Below are positions 26,612-38,700 of a DNA stretch of 64,000 bases, one piece after another; positions within the stretch are counted from its first letter, which is position 1; every line of letters begins with the position of its first letter. A model generated the notes under the pieces. It saw only the letters and a program-made list of their open reading frames with translations, did no database searches and was not told where the DNA came from. A program made the translations under genes and the position numbers. Source of the stretch: Paraspadella gotoi (lineage: Eukaryota > Chaetognatha). The DNA is taken from contig CM119268.1 of assembly GCA_051294375.1 (NCBI GenBank), positions 12,841,770 through 12,905,769 on the forward strand, given 5' to 3'.

Positions 26612-29525
26612 ATGTCGTCGATCGGGTTCATTGCGCTTGGCCTACTACTCTTCGTCCGGTCTTCGTTAACGCAAACGTCCGTGGAACCGACTAGCGGTAG
26701 TGACGCTGTTTCCGTCGAAACGGAAACTACTTCTCAAAATAGCTCCTCCAATCCGGACTTCACCTCAAGTTTGAGGTGAGCGTATTAAGCGTCGCAAAGA
26801 CTTCATAACAAAAGCTGATACGATCTCATTTATTCTGCCCTGCTTTATTTTCTCAACAGACCCACTTCTCCCGATACTGTCGCCGACCTATCCAACACAA
26901 CATCCACAGATGCAGCAACCGTTCTCTCTGTGGCTCCGACCACAGAACCTGAACCAGTTGATGCCTCCGCTGAGACTGAAGCGGGCACATTGGGCGTAAC
27001 TAGTGAAAATCCTTCCTCTGCTTCTAATGTCCAGGAGGTCTCCGATTCTTCTCCCGGCGACACTTCCGTAGTTCCCACCGCCAACAATCCGGTCACTATC
27101 CACCCTACAGACCCGACCGTGGGCCTTTGTACCTGCGACTTGCATTCTTCAACCTGTGATGTTGACTGTTGTTGCGACGCCGATTGCCCTGCTGGCGTCA
27201 AAAGTGACGCCTTTGCAACGTGCCTTGACGTCGTCGCTTCTCACAATGCGAGGCAACAACTCGCTCTGCCTTTTTGTGTCACCGAGGGTGTCGTTTTTAG
27301 AACCAACGATCTTCCCTACAAAACAGAAATCACAAACGACGGGCTCTTTTGCATCAAAGACTGGAATTACGAAGTGAGTGTCCCCTTAGGACTTAGTAAT
27401 ACAGTAGTGACAGTAGTGAGCAGTCAGCACTCATACTAACATTTTATCATTTCCCCAGGAAGAAAAATATTATCCTCAGCGCGATCCATTCTCTACATCT
27501 TCGGATGTGAATGCCGCGATAGAGGCTCAAAGTAAGGGGCGGGACAGCTTTCGAAATCTCCTTTTTTCGACTTCCTCGATCTTCTGGGCGACGAGCAAAG
27601 ACGTTTTAGACCTAAGGTGTTATTCTTCAAGTATGTAAGGCTGCGTCGATGTACTAAGTGACCTTCCTTTTTCATATGAACTCAGCTTAGAAGATGCCAT
27701 CAAAGCTTCAAAGTACAAGACCGACCAACCCATATTGACTCTGGTCAACGCTACTCAGTGCGCCACATTCAACCTTCCTCGGTCGTCGCTGACGTCGAAA
27801 TGCTCGGACGCAGCTCCGTCGCTTTTTCTTCGCGACTACGAAGGTCGCTGTGTGCGAAAGGCCGTGTTGGCAAAAGAATGCAAAACTGGCGGGATCTTTC
27901 ACCCATCCATTTATTACGAAGACCGAAACTTTTTGCCGGGACGTGTCATCAAAAAGTGTGTGGGAGAATGGGGGGGACAAGACTGAACACCTAATGAAAT
28001 GTTAACCTCAACTGCTTATTTTTATAGGAAAAGTAAAAATTATGACGTGACCTCGTGCGCTAAACCTGCCGACTCCGCTGTCGATCCGCCACAAAAAGTT
28101 ATATCAGCGACGGCGAAAAACCCCTGCGACACGAGTTTCGACGCCGGACAAAGAAAATGCGTTGACTCTATCAAGGGCCTCGCTTACACTTTCGTCGTCA
28201 GCCCCACTGGATGGATAGACAAGGTGGGTCATTTTTTAATTTTTCCTCGAAGATGAATCAATGGAGGTTCATGGTTTTGGTCACCAAAAAGGTCGAAGTG
28301 GATTTCGAATGTGGGAACGTCACGGCTGGAAGCGACGGACTCATCGAGCTGGAAATGCGTCATGGAGTTAAATTTATAATCGGTGAAACCAAAGAATCTT
28401 TTCCACGAAGCGGCAATCCTGGCTACATTGCTGGAAAACCCGTTTTAGCCGGACTTTTCAATTCCAGCGGTTCCTCCGCCGATGGTAGTGTGGCAACGGG
28501 AAATATTTTGGTGAGAAAATTTATTTTGTACATTATGGCAACAGCCGGGTTGCCTGTGATGCCCATTGGGATGGGGCATCTCACTGTTGGCTTTGGGGGC
28601 TTCCGACCCTCAGTGACGCCTCCAGTCACTGGCGCGGTTACCCTAGGACGGTCTCGCTTTGCCAACGCAGAGGGAAGTCGTTAGGACTGTGGATGGAACA
28701 CTACGCCTGGGATGGTGTGTTCCCCCTCTGAGCCAATGGATTTGGCTGAACAATGGTGGATGTGAGGCAGTGTGAATATACCACCGCAACATGGTCATGA
28801 AATATCGCACCTCCCTTGCTTTTCATCTCAATTGTTCGTCACTTTGCCAACCCGCCGTACGGGCGTTTTACCCGTCTTTAATTAACATAGGATTAATTTT
28901 AAATTAGATATCCGCGGATCCCACGTCTTGGCTGACGGTACCGCGACCAGGTTATACCGGCACCTGCGACGCTCGACACCCGGTAGCCTTCAACAAAAAC
29001 TTTGCGCAATTGTGTCGAGTGACACCATCGGTTCCGACATGCGATGCCCTGCAAAAAGCTGCACGTGGCGCTGCATTAGGCGTTATCGCCGTCGATCGCG
29101 TCGGCGTCTTTGGCAATGCCGATCCCGGCGTCCTCGGCGACTGGATCCCAATTCGCGAGGAGACGGTGGCGTCATCGTTCTCCTCTTCCGGCGCGTGCGA
29201 GAAAGTCGTCCTAAGCGTCGCCGTCTCCGTACTCTACGCCGACGTGGGTTCCGTGTTCGACCCTCAACCCAAGATCCTCGGTGTCAGACGGCAACTTTTT
29301 ACTGGCTCCGCGGAACCAACGTCGTCGTTCTTCCTTAGCTCAAGCATCGCCTTTTACGACGTCACCCAAGATGCGGAGAACCTTTACAATCCGGCCCCGG
29401 TCGTTTCGGCCACGGTTCCGGCAGACTTTTTCTATCCGCTATTGCGCGGCGGGGGTGGCAAACCGGAATCCTTTCATTTTTGGTTGCTCGTGACGATCGC
29501 ATCTTTTGTGCTGCGAATCCTTTAA
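26612..29525 (+). CDS. Tectonic family protein (TCTN), ciliary transition-zone component
   Basis: Tectonics are secreted or membrane-anchored proteins of the transition-zone MKS complex that gate ciliary membrane proteins and act in Hedgehog signalling in vertebrates. The protein starts with a signal peptide (MSSIGFIALGLLLFVRSSLT), then a Ser/Thr/Glu-rich mucin-like stretch. The diagnostic cysteine cluster is CTCDLHSSTCDVDCCCDADC, followed by CVTEGVVFRTND, the conserved repeats around DQPILTLVNATQC and a C-terminal hydrophobic helix FHFWLLVTIASFVLRIL. About 700 residues in at least seven exons. Which of TCTN1/2/3 it matches cannot be told; early animals may have one ancestral form. It lies 42 bp after TMEM218. 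Confidence 0.9.
28536..28783 (-). mobile_element. Dispersed element family D, copy 2 (tectonic intron)
   Basis: Inverted relative to copy 1. On + it begins with the hairpin GGCAACAGCCGGGTTGCC and ends GAGGCAGTGTGAATATACC. It lies in the tectonic intron 28511-28907. Longer than copy 1 by a central segment around CTTTGCCAACGCAGAGGG. No coding capacity. Confidence 0.8.
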
Positions 29526-29659
29526 TGCCGAAACTGTTTTAACATTTGTTTCCGTCCACAGTTTTTAACTTTATACTGTATGCAGGATCTCCGTCCAGAA
29601 TTTTACCTTTTACAATTTTGTTGTAATCTTAAGTACTATTTTCCAAGTTTTTATTCTTA

Positions 29660-29673
29660 TCTGTATTGTGCAG
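29660..29673 (+). promoter_or_regulatory. 3' splice-site-like tract 29 bp before JmjC gene start
   Basis: TCTGTATTGTGCAG ends at 29673 in the 177-bp gap between the tectonic stop and the JmjC start. No AATAAA is seen in that gap. It could be a 5' UTR intron end or a trans-splice acceptor. Confidence 0.35.
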
Positions 29674-29702
29674 GGGCGTTCAAGGACGCTTAAAACTAGA
29701 CA

Positions 29703-32389
29703 ATGTTGGTGGATTTTGGATACCTTTTACTGTTAGTTCTAATATTAGCTGGATTCATCGACGCGGGAGAACGCTCCGGCGAATATCACCCAGGCAAATT
29801 TTTAGAGCGACCTCGTTCGTGAGATCATTAAAAAACCTAATCCAGTATTTCCACTCATCTTCAATTTCGTATTCTCCTCGTCGCAGGACATGGAAAGCCG
29901 TTCGGCGACCCGGCGGCTAGTCCTCGTCTTCACGTCGTTGAGCGAAAAGGCTTCGTTCCCGTCATCGAATTTTTCAATGACTTTGTCCGAACTTCGACGC
30001 CGGTACTGATGAGGGGGGCGTACAAGGATGCGCCAGCCTTTACTCTTTGGGACGATGACTACTTCAGGCTAGTAATGAAAGTTTTGGTATTAACTTATGA
30101 AGGATTTTTGTATCTTCTTTTCTCAAACGAGTAGGACAGTCCACGAGCCCGAGGAATCAAAGGTCAACGTGGAAACGTCCAAAAAGGAAGACCGGACCCA
30201 GGAGATATTCACGATGCCTTTTAAAAAATTTGTGTCGATTTACATGAACGAATCGGTTTACATGGTTGATCCAGTTCCCAAGCATATTCAACGCGACGCC
30301 TCTGTACCGGGATCTCTTCAAGTAAATAAAGAGTGCTTGTCTGTGATGGTTTGACTCGGATTTATCTGACCATACGAACTCCCTAGTGTCCCTCAATCCT
30401 CCCGCATTTTGTCACAAACATCATGTGGATGTCTTCGGGAGGTACTAAGTCTGTCGTTCACAACGACGACATGGAGAATCTTAACTGTTTGGTTCGTGGA
30501 AAAAAGGAACTCGTCTTTGTGGATCCGAACAAGTAATTTTGAATCGCGGCTTTTGATTAATATTTTACTTGAAAAAACTTATTCTTTTATCTTGTCGGTT
30601 CTTCTCAGGTTCCCCGACACGGTGCCTTTGGATAAATCTCAAGGATCCTTTTCTAGTTTAGACGTCGACTCTGTCGACTACAAGAAATATCCCACAATGG
30701 CGAATGTCGGTTGGCGAATAAGAGATTTTACATAGTCACTACGTTCTTTTAATTTCTCGCGTTAAATTTAAGTTACTTTCTTATGGCCAGGCGAATTCTA
30801 TTTTGCCAACATGTCGAGCGGCGATTGTTTATTCATTCCTTACAAATGGGTACATCAAGTGAGATCGTTTGAGAGAAACATCGCTGTCAACATTTGGTGG
30901 TACAAAGAGGGTTCAAAGCCCATCGATCTTGATGCCTGCAAGGTTGTGCTTGACGTTTTTTTTGTTTTTTTTTTGAAAAATATAAATCTAGTTTCGAATA
31001 ATTTGAATTAAAAAATAGTTTTCTTCTCGCTAGGAATTCGTTCATTTTGATCCTCTATTCACTTTGGCCGACATTCCCTGGAAAGAAGACAAGGAAGAAG
31101 AGCGAGACTTGTCACAAGATATAGAGGCGGAATTGGAAGAAAGTGGCGAGCTGGAGAAGAAATTTTGGTGGACAGTTTTGTCCACGGATGCTTACAGCGA
31201 CACTCCTCTTTTTAGAGGTGAAAAGTAGAAATAGTATTATGGGACGATGGTCCATATAAACGTCGGCGTTGTCGGCGTTGCAAATTAAAGATCGCTTTTT
31301 TATATATTATTTGTAATTGAATGAAGCTGAAAATTTAAAAATATATTCTCACTGACGAGGTTATCAAATGTTGTTTGTTTACATTTTTTATAAACTACGA
31401 ATTTCTACTATTTATATGTCTTAACATCTTATCTTATCATTTTATCTCTGCCTCTTCAAAAATGAGTTGAGCACTTCAGCGGCTGAAATTTTAAATATTA
31501 AGTAAAGTTTGTTATGTATAAAACTTAGTTTTCCTATCTCAAATTTGATTTTTTGAGTATCAAGGTTTGTCATGGATCCAGATTTTTATCTCACCAGACG
31601 GGTGAGATAATCGTTTACTAATGCTTCTTTGTAACGTCATCGTTATCGCCATCATTATCACGCTTTTTAGATAAAAATTATTACGGTTTATATAAAAACT
31701 AGTATAAATTAAGATTTTTTTTATATAAAAACTATTACAAATTATAATTGATTTTTATAAAAATATGCAATCATAAAAAAATAAAAATTAATCATCGTAC
31801 TATTATCACTACAAATTCTCTTTTTATTTCGTTTTTTTTCTTCCCTTTATATTCTTTCATTTTTTATCTTGTTATCTCTCTTACATTTTTTCATTCAATT
31901 TTTTTAATTAAATTAAATTGATTAAATTCGTTCAATTTAATTAATTAAGTTCATATTATTAAATTTATTTATTCAATGCAAATTATTTTTTTATTAAATT
32001 TAAATTTAATTTCACATCAATCATTTGTTGTTTTTTTTCCAGAATTTTTCATAATTTTCTTTGATAGTAACGTCTGGCGAGATCACTATACTTTTAAGAT
32101 TTTTGCTATTTGATTGCGACGATCTTAATGCTTAAAAGATTTTTTACTTGCAGACGCTCCCGAGACGGCGAAACGCGCCAAGCAGATCTACGATAAACTC
32201 TTTGCGTTACTCGACGCCAACGACGACGGTAAACTCTCCCGCGAAGAATACGACGCTCTCGATGAGGAAAAGAGGAAACCAATCGAGAAACAGATGGAAA
32301 ATCTTGACGAGATTTTGGCAGAACGCGGGGCCGCCGAAAGAAAGGCTGCACAAAAGTCAGACCGCGGGTCGGACAAAAGTGAACTTTAG
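29703..32389 (+). CDS. ER/secretory JmjC-domain protein with C-terminal EF-hand
   Basis: Putative Fe(II)/2-oxoglutarate-dependent oxygenase. The first 20 residues (FGYLLLLVLILAGFIDAG) form a signal peptide. The cupin-like JmjC domain spans most of the protein: RKGFVPVIEFFNDF and PVLMRGAYKDAPAF at the start, the iron-binding HND of SVVHNDDMENLNCLV, VFVDPNKFPDTVP, and the distal His in PYKWVHQVRSF followed by NIAVNIWWYKEG. The last exon adds a canonical EF-hand loop DANDDGKLSREE and a basic tail. The architecture recalls the secretory JMJD8/HSPBAP1-like branch of small JmjC proteins, but no exact ortholog is claimed. Intron 31218-32153 is enlarged by family A. Confidence 0.82.
31587..32100 (+). 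repeat. Dispersed repeat family A, copy 3 (JmjC gene intron)
   Basis: Begins with hairpin ATCTCACC-AGAC-GGGTGAGAT (31588-31608), then GCTTCTTTGTAACGTCATCG, and ends GTAACGTCTGGCGAGATCACTATACTTTTAAGAT. The minisatellite core is nearly absent, replaced by AT-rich sequence. A further fragment with CTTCAGCGGCTG occurs just upstream at about 31470. Acceptor of the next exon is 53 bp downstream. Confidence 0.8.
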
Positions 32390-32851
32390 TTATTCGGAAA
32401 TGACTTTAACCACATTTATTTATGGTCGTTTTGATTCGATTTCACCAAGTACGAACATCCCACCACAGCTTGTTTTACGAAGTCGAAAAATAAGCGTACT
32501 AGAAAAAAAATCATTTAGACCGGACCAATCTAATGAAAGTTATACAATATTTTTACTATTTGGCAATACTTTACTAAGTTACAATTTTACGGTGACGGTT
32601 GTAAATCAAAACTGTTGGAACTTGGAGCGTATTTGATCTCATTATTTATACACTTTAGCTTTCTAATCTGTTAATTTTTGATTTTTGTTGGCACTTTGTA
32701 GGCTTGAAAACTTTCATTCCAACCACTCAAAAAGATGCTCAAAATAAAGCTTTATAGTGGCCAGAATAATGCTTTGAATAAAAACGGGAAGAAAACTATG
32801 CTATGACAAGAATAGTTTATTCTGCCTTAAAAATAAAAACTATCTAGGAAA
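32390..32851. other. Intergenic gap JmjC gene to EEIG1
   Basis: 462 bp, AT-rich, with an AATAAA near 32742. An open frame running from 32148 to 32636 is an accidental extension in another frame of the EF-hand exon. No other feature seen. Confidence 0.5.
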
Positions 32852-33172
32852 ATGTCATTTATTAATCGAAAAAACAAATACCGTTTCAAAGTTCAATTTA
32901 TCCTGCAAGAGTTAACGGCCGTGCCATATGTTAACAGGTAATCATTAAGCAAACGAAGTTAATGCCTTTTCAGTGCTAACCTAAATTTTGTTTCGTAGCA
33001 TCCTCTTTGCCAAAGTTCGTCTTTTGGATGGAGGCACTTTTAGTGACTTAGCTCCGCAAAGGTCGGTCGTCAACCACTCGGTCAAGTGGGACAAGGACTT
33101 CGAATTCGATTGCAAAATGACGGCGAACTCCAGCACATGCCTTCTTGACGATTGCAGGTTCGTCTGCGTTGG

Positions 33173-33224
<52 letters not shown>

Positions 33225-34741
33225 AAAACTGATTGTCTTAATCTCCATTCCAGATGTCGTGTTTCAATACGAAGCTTGTTGAAGGGCGGTCGCGAAAAAC
33301 AAAAACTGGGTTTCTGCGACGTCAATTTGGCCGAGTACGCTGCGGGCATTTCAGAACCGCAATCGTATTTGCTGCAGGTATGAAATAGTTGTAAAAAAAT
33401 GGTCGGTGTTGTTAAATCGGACTCTTTCCATTGTTCTGATTTATCATGGCAGGGATACAACTCTACCCAACGGTTGAGCAACATCCTGCTTCACGTACGC
33501 GTCTCTCTCGCGCTTCAATCCGAGAACCCCGTCTTTAAAGTTCCCCCTCGCGTTCCTCTGTCGGGAATCGTCCGAGGTACTGAGCCGACCACGTCCGCAA
33601 TTTCGGAGGATTCTTCGACGATTCTCGGGTCAGCCCTCGATACGGGCGATCACGTTGAAGATTGGCGAGGTCGCGATTCGAGCGACCGTCGTAGAAAAAC
33701 TCACGGATTTTTGGATCCGAATCTCGCGGCATTCCCCGGAGGCGAGGTGGTCATGGTGGTCGATTCCCCGGACGCAATGGCGTCAACGCTTGGTGCGGAA
33801 TCGGGCGCCTGCATCAGCGGAGATAGCAGCGAAAGCAACCGCAGCAGCAGCACCACCTTTGCCACAGCGTCTCCGACGCGTCCTTTGTCTTCGACAAATT
33901 CATTGTCGCCGCTCGACTTTGCGTCCTCCGTCGACGATGAGCCGACGGAGACGGCGTTGACGACGACGACGAAAGAGTCTCCAAAAAAACTTGACGTCGT
34001 TCCTGACGAAGACTGCGTCGACGGCGCACAAGACGCACCGAAGGTGGTTTCGTGCAGCGCAGGGAAGGCCTCGGGTCTAGAGAGACCCCTTTCCTGCTTA
34101 TCTACCTCAGATTCTCTTCTAGGACATTCGAGGTTCTAACGGCATTTTCGTTTTATTTTTTATTCTACAATTTTTTTTTGAATGAAGCTAATTTACTTAA
34201 TTCTGTATCACGCAGAAATCCCAGCAACGCCTCAGCCGGATCGGGCTATTCTAGTCTTCACACGGCGTCCCACTCCCGCCAGTCGTCGTACAATACAGAT
34301 TCACTTCAAACCGCCACTAACCCATCCTCTGCTTCCCTCGCCTCTTCTCTCGACCACCGCCGACAACACTCCCAAGGCGGGGCGTCGACGAGATCTGACC
34401 CCGTCGACGAAGGTTTTGGGAACGCCTCGGGGGATCGAGGATCCTCCGTCTCTTACAAACGACTGGTCGACGACCCCGGCGGGACAGCCATCAGCTCTGT
34501 CGACGGCTCGACGCCAGGCCCTGCGAAGCGCGACAAATCGCGCCTTAAGAAGCGCTTGACGCCAGATCCGCCTTCGCCTTTTCCTTCGCCGAATCTGCGG
34601 AGTCAAACGCGAAGCGGAGGCGGCTTGTCGACGTCGTCCTCTTTCCACGGCACCAATTTGCTGGCAGATTCCCGGGTTTCGTCCGACGCCGTCATCGACG
34701 ATTTGTTTTTCGATGCTTCCGACGGAAATTCTCCCGAATGA
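32852..34741 (+). CDS. EEIG1/EEIG2 (FAM102) family protein with N-terminal C2-type (NT-C2) domain
   Basis: FAM102 proteins carry an N-terminal C2 (EEIG1/EHBP1) domain that probably binds membranes; vertebrate EEIG1 acts in RANK signalling and EEIG2 is its paralog. Visible: RFKVQFILQELTAVPYVNS, ILFAKVRLLDGGTFSDL, a tryptophan VKWDKDFEF, ANSSTCLLDDC, the GGREKQKLGFCDVNLAEYA strand and GYNSTQRLSNILLHVRV. The rest is Ser/Pro-rich, with the family motif GHSRNPSNASAGSGYSSLHT like vertebrate GHSRNSSYASQQ. About 540 residues. The vertebrate paralogs cannot be separated here. The second intron contains a 50-T run. Confidence 0.9.
33174..33223 (+). repeat. Homopolymer run of 50 T in an EEIG1 intron
   Basis: Uninterrupted T50 between the donor at about 33158 and the acceptor TCCATTCCAG. 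It makes up much of the intron. Length could be affected by assembly; other T runs in the window reach at most about 25. Confidence 0.95.
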
Positions 34742-35798
34742 CTTCTCGCCGATTCTTTTTTTTTTTTTTTTTAGACGCTTTTCACATTATTGCTTCGTTC
34801 AAACTGCCTGTTGATCTGATTTATCAGTCGGACGTTTTGTTCGCTTGAACAATGAACATTGTATAAATGTCACTTTTTTATTTTTTAGTCAGGGTCCTTA
34901 CCGATTTTTTTCCAGTTATTAAGTCTACATGCTAGAACGTCGCCTAGTAATTTTTTTTTTTTTTTTTTTTTTTTTGGCCACTCGCTAGTCGTTTAATGGA
35001 GGAGCTAGACATACATTGTATAATGGGCTATTTTTAAACCGCATGAACATTCGTAAAACTTTTGAATTTCGATCTACAATTCTTTATTTAGTTTTCATAT
35101 TGTTCTTGTATTATGGCGAACTATGATAATGCATAAATCTCATTTTGGCAGAATAAATTTGTATCCACTATCCAGTATTTTAAAAGTTTTAAAGTTTTTA
35201 AAACTTCACTCTGTGATGCAACATTGTACTCTGAATTAATAATGCTCGGATTTCTTATATTCACCTTTCTACTTTTTCGATAATCTAACTATGTAAATCT
35301 TCTTCTCTTCACTTTTACATTTTTAAATTAATGTGTTAATAGCAAAAATAATCTGTTATTTTTTTACCGTTTTTGCCTTCACGTTCGTCAAATTTTTATA
35401 CCATTTTTACCTGACATTTTATATTTCAATATTTCAAAGATTAACATGCTAAACCGTTTTAGTGTCTGTATAATATTTTGGAATGTTAAACGAGAAAGTT
35501 ATGATACCCTTAGGTTGTCTTGGGTTATCCAGGTTTGCTTTTCTCGTCTTTTTAAGTTTAATTTAGCAGCGCACGTTTAGTATTTTTCCTTTTAGTACCT
35601 ATATGGTTTAGTAACGTAGCGTTAGATTTAAAATTATCCTGTTTTTTTTTTTTTTTTTTGACTGGCCCCCTGTTTTTTGTCTTAATTTATAGTTCTGCGT
35701 TGAGCTAACGAATTTGATCGAAGCTGCTACCAGTAGTACTAGTACAATTACAAACGCATAATTTTTTTTAGTATAAATGAGCTAAAATCGTCCTCGAA
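34742..35798. other. Intergenic gap EEIG1 to RING/B-box gene
   Basis: 1057 bp, AT-rich with T runs at about 34757, 34951 and 35642 and an AATAAA at 35152-35157 that may end a long EEIG1 3' UTR. No gene or dispersed family recognised. Confidence 0.5.
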
Positions 35799-38700
35799 AT
35801 GGATTCAACAACTACTGCTCGGCGTTTGATCGATTTTATGGTCAACGACGCAACGTCTTCATCGCACGGCACATCGCCAAGGTTGTTCGACGTTGAGGGC
35901 AACGGAGACGTTGATATGAGACAGGATTCGCCGCCTTCTACCTCCTCTCTCGCGCGTTACCTTGTTTCGCGCTATTCCCGTATAGCCCCTAACAGTCCAC
36001 AGATGGGCACTGAGGCCACGAGTGATCCGAGACGCGGACCGCTGAGCGATTTTTTCAGTCAACTAATGACAAACTACCGTTACACCTCGACCGCGCCCCT
36101 CGATAGCGACGAACTCTTTGCTCCTCGCGCCGATCTCTCCGCCGCAGCAGGCGAAAGCACTTCCGCCTCTGGCGCCGCCCTCAACGACTCAGCTTCCCGG
36201 GCTCCCTTGAATCCTCGCTCAAACACTTCGTCCGACATCCCCGTCGATCTCAGCAGGATCATGAACGAGGATGAGCAAGCTTGGGCCGGACCGCGATTGG
36301 TTGAGGGCTCGATCATTAGCGAGTTGTTGGATAATTTCGCTTGCACCGTCTGTTTCGCAACGGCCGTCAACCCTCGTCTTTGCCCCAAATGTGCTAAGTT
36401 TTTTTGCCGCAACTGTCTTCAGCAAACCTACCGTTCTTCACCCGGGGGTCGGAGGTGTCCTCATTGTCGAGCTAATCTTACATTGGAAGAGGTGTGTTGT
36501 TCGACTTTTTAAAAGCGACTACGTAAAGCTTTGCGCTGCTAATCATTTGTTGTGCGTCGTTGTCTGCTTCGTTGTCGGCGGTCGTCCCTTTTTTTGCACA
36601 TTTCTTCTTCCATATGCAAAATTCGAAAAAAAATTTAATGTCTCCGGGATTTATATTGTGTATCTTGCTTTTGGGACCCAAGGTTCTGGTCTATAACAAA
36701 GGGAAAATTATTAGATGTGTGTAGTTTTTAGTCGGATCTGCTTATAAGCAGATTCCGACTCAATAATCCACTTTGTCGGTCCCTCGGTCCGCGCCTCCCC
36801 CCCCAATATTGTCGGTCATTCACCTAGATCATATCAGAACATCAAATTATGATAAATTATGTGAAAAAATGTTTGTCTGTCTGTCCATCAGTCCCACCCA
36901 TTAGCATTAAACTCCAATTACTCTAGATTGGATGGATGGATTGGAATGAAATTTTGTGTGTGGAAAAGTGTGTGATATAAAGTTTCGATGGAAAAAACAG
37001 AAGTCACATTCACTTGAATCTTTTTACTTATGTGAACTCATAATAATAATTGGATAAATGGATTGAGATAAAATTCTGCGTGTGTGGGAAAGTAAGTTAT
37101 TGATCTGGGTATACGTTAAGGCGGGCCAAAATTGATCACTTTTTATTATTAAGAGTTCTGTAATATAAAATTCATTTGTCTATCATATACTTAATCAATA
37201 TTTAATATAACTTTTTTAACTAGCGAAGCACAGTATAACATTAAAGCATTTAAATATTTATTAATGCATAGGCAATAAAAAAATTTTTATAAATTTTTTT
37301 TTTTTAAGAACGGATTCAGATAGCCCATAAGTATAATGAGTTTTTCAATATTTCGATGATAAGTGGGTCAAATAATGGAAAAACTCTTTAAAATCATCAT
37401 CACCATCGTCGTACCATAATTTTTATAGTTTTTTATTAATTTTAAGCAATAAAACAAAAGAAATTTGAAATCTTGTAGTAATATTTTTTATTTATTTTTT
37501 TAATCTCTACCCGAATCCGTTTTTAATTCTGATTTTGAAAAAAACTTTAAATGCTTCTATCTTATTAACTATATATAAAATCTTAATTTTTTTTTTAATT
37601 TCGTCTTCCCATGGGGATCCTCTAACGTTATTTATTTACAGAACTCTTAGTTTTTACTTTATTCCGCCCTAGTATACGTGGTGGGTCTGGGTATAAAGTT
37701 TAGATGGAATCGTGCGAGTGGAAATGGGTTTTAATGGAAAAAACAATAGTCACATTTACTTAAATGTTTTTATCTCTCTTAACAATCTCAGATCTACCCA
37801 TAACAACTCTCTTTTAAATACTCTCAACGGAAATTTTTTTTCGAATCCGACTATCAAACTTTATATAAACGGCCCTAGGAAAAATTCCGATAAAAAATAG
37901 ATGTAAAAACGCTCGATTCTGATAGCATTGCGTCTGAAAAGCTCGCATTTTTTTTCCTTGTCAAATAATCAACATTTTGATGGCAAACGAGCCAGAAAAA
38001 ATAAACTTCTTCTGGACGAAAACAATTTTTATCTATGATTTTATATATAAATGAAAGGAGTTTTTTCCCTTCAAAACAATATAAACGCGATTGAGGTATG
38101 TTCCAGTTCAAAAAATGACTTCAAATGCAGGAATCCTCTGGCTAATTGTCTGAAGGGCTCGCAATTTTTTTTTTTTTTTTAATTTTATTTAGTTATTTCA
38201 ATATGATATGATCAGGGTAAAGTAAATTAGTCCACTTTGGTGAAATTGAGATCGGAATTCTAAGAGTTTTCAACCAGAAGTCAGATTCCGCAAAAATCTT
38301 TTATGGCGAAAATCTTCCAAAGAAGGGGTAGATTTTCCAAAGATTTTTATTAATGCTTTATATATTCATGGTCGGATTTATTTGAAACGTAACAATAGCT
38401 CTAATTACCATCATTTTACATTGGCCGGTATAAGAATATATTAAAAAACTCCGGCTATTTTAGTCAGAGTTGAGTCCTACCATACAAGTTGAAAAAATGA
38501 TGCAAGTTGAAAAAAATTTTAATTAAAAATTAAGCAAAAATAAACAAAATTTTAAAAAATTATTTTATTGACAAAATAATTTTTAAAATTATGAAATATT
38601 GTCGGAATAACCGTTCAGTTTAATCCCTCGAAAGCGATTTACATGAATTTGCTCAACCACTGGTTGATTGACTGATTTATGAATTGATTTGTTATGTTAT

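Noticed and set aside
32981-33484. Minus-strand open frame with a long poly-lysine run
   Set aside because: Produced by the T50 run in the EEIG1 intron and by antisense of EEIG1 exons.
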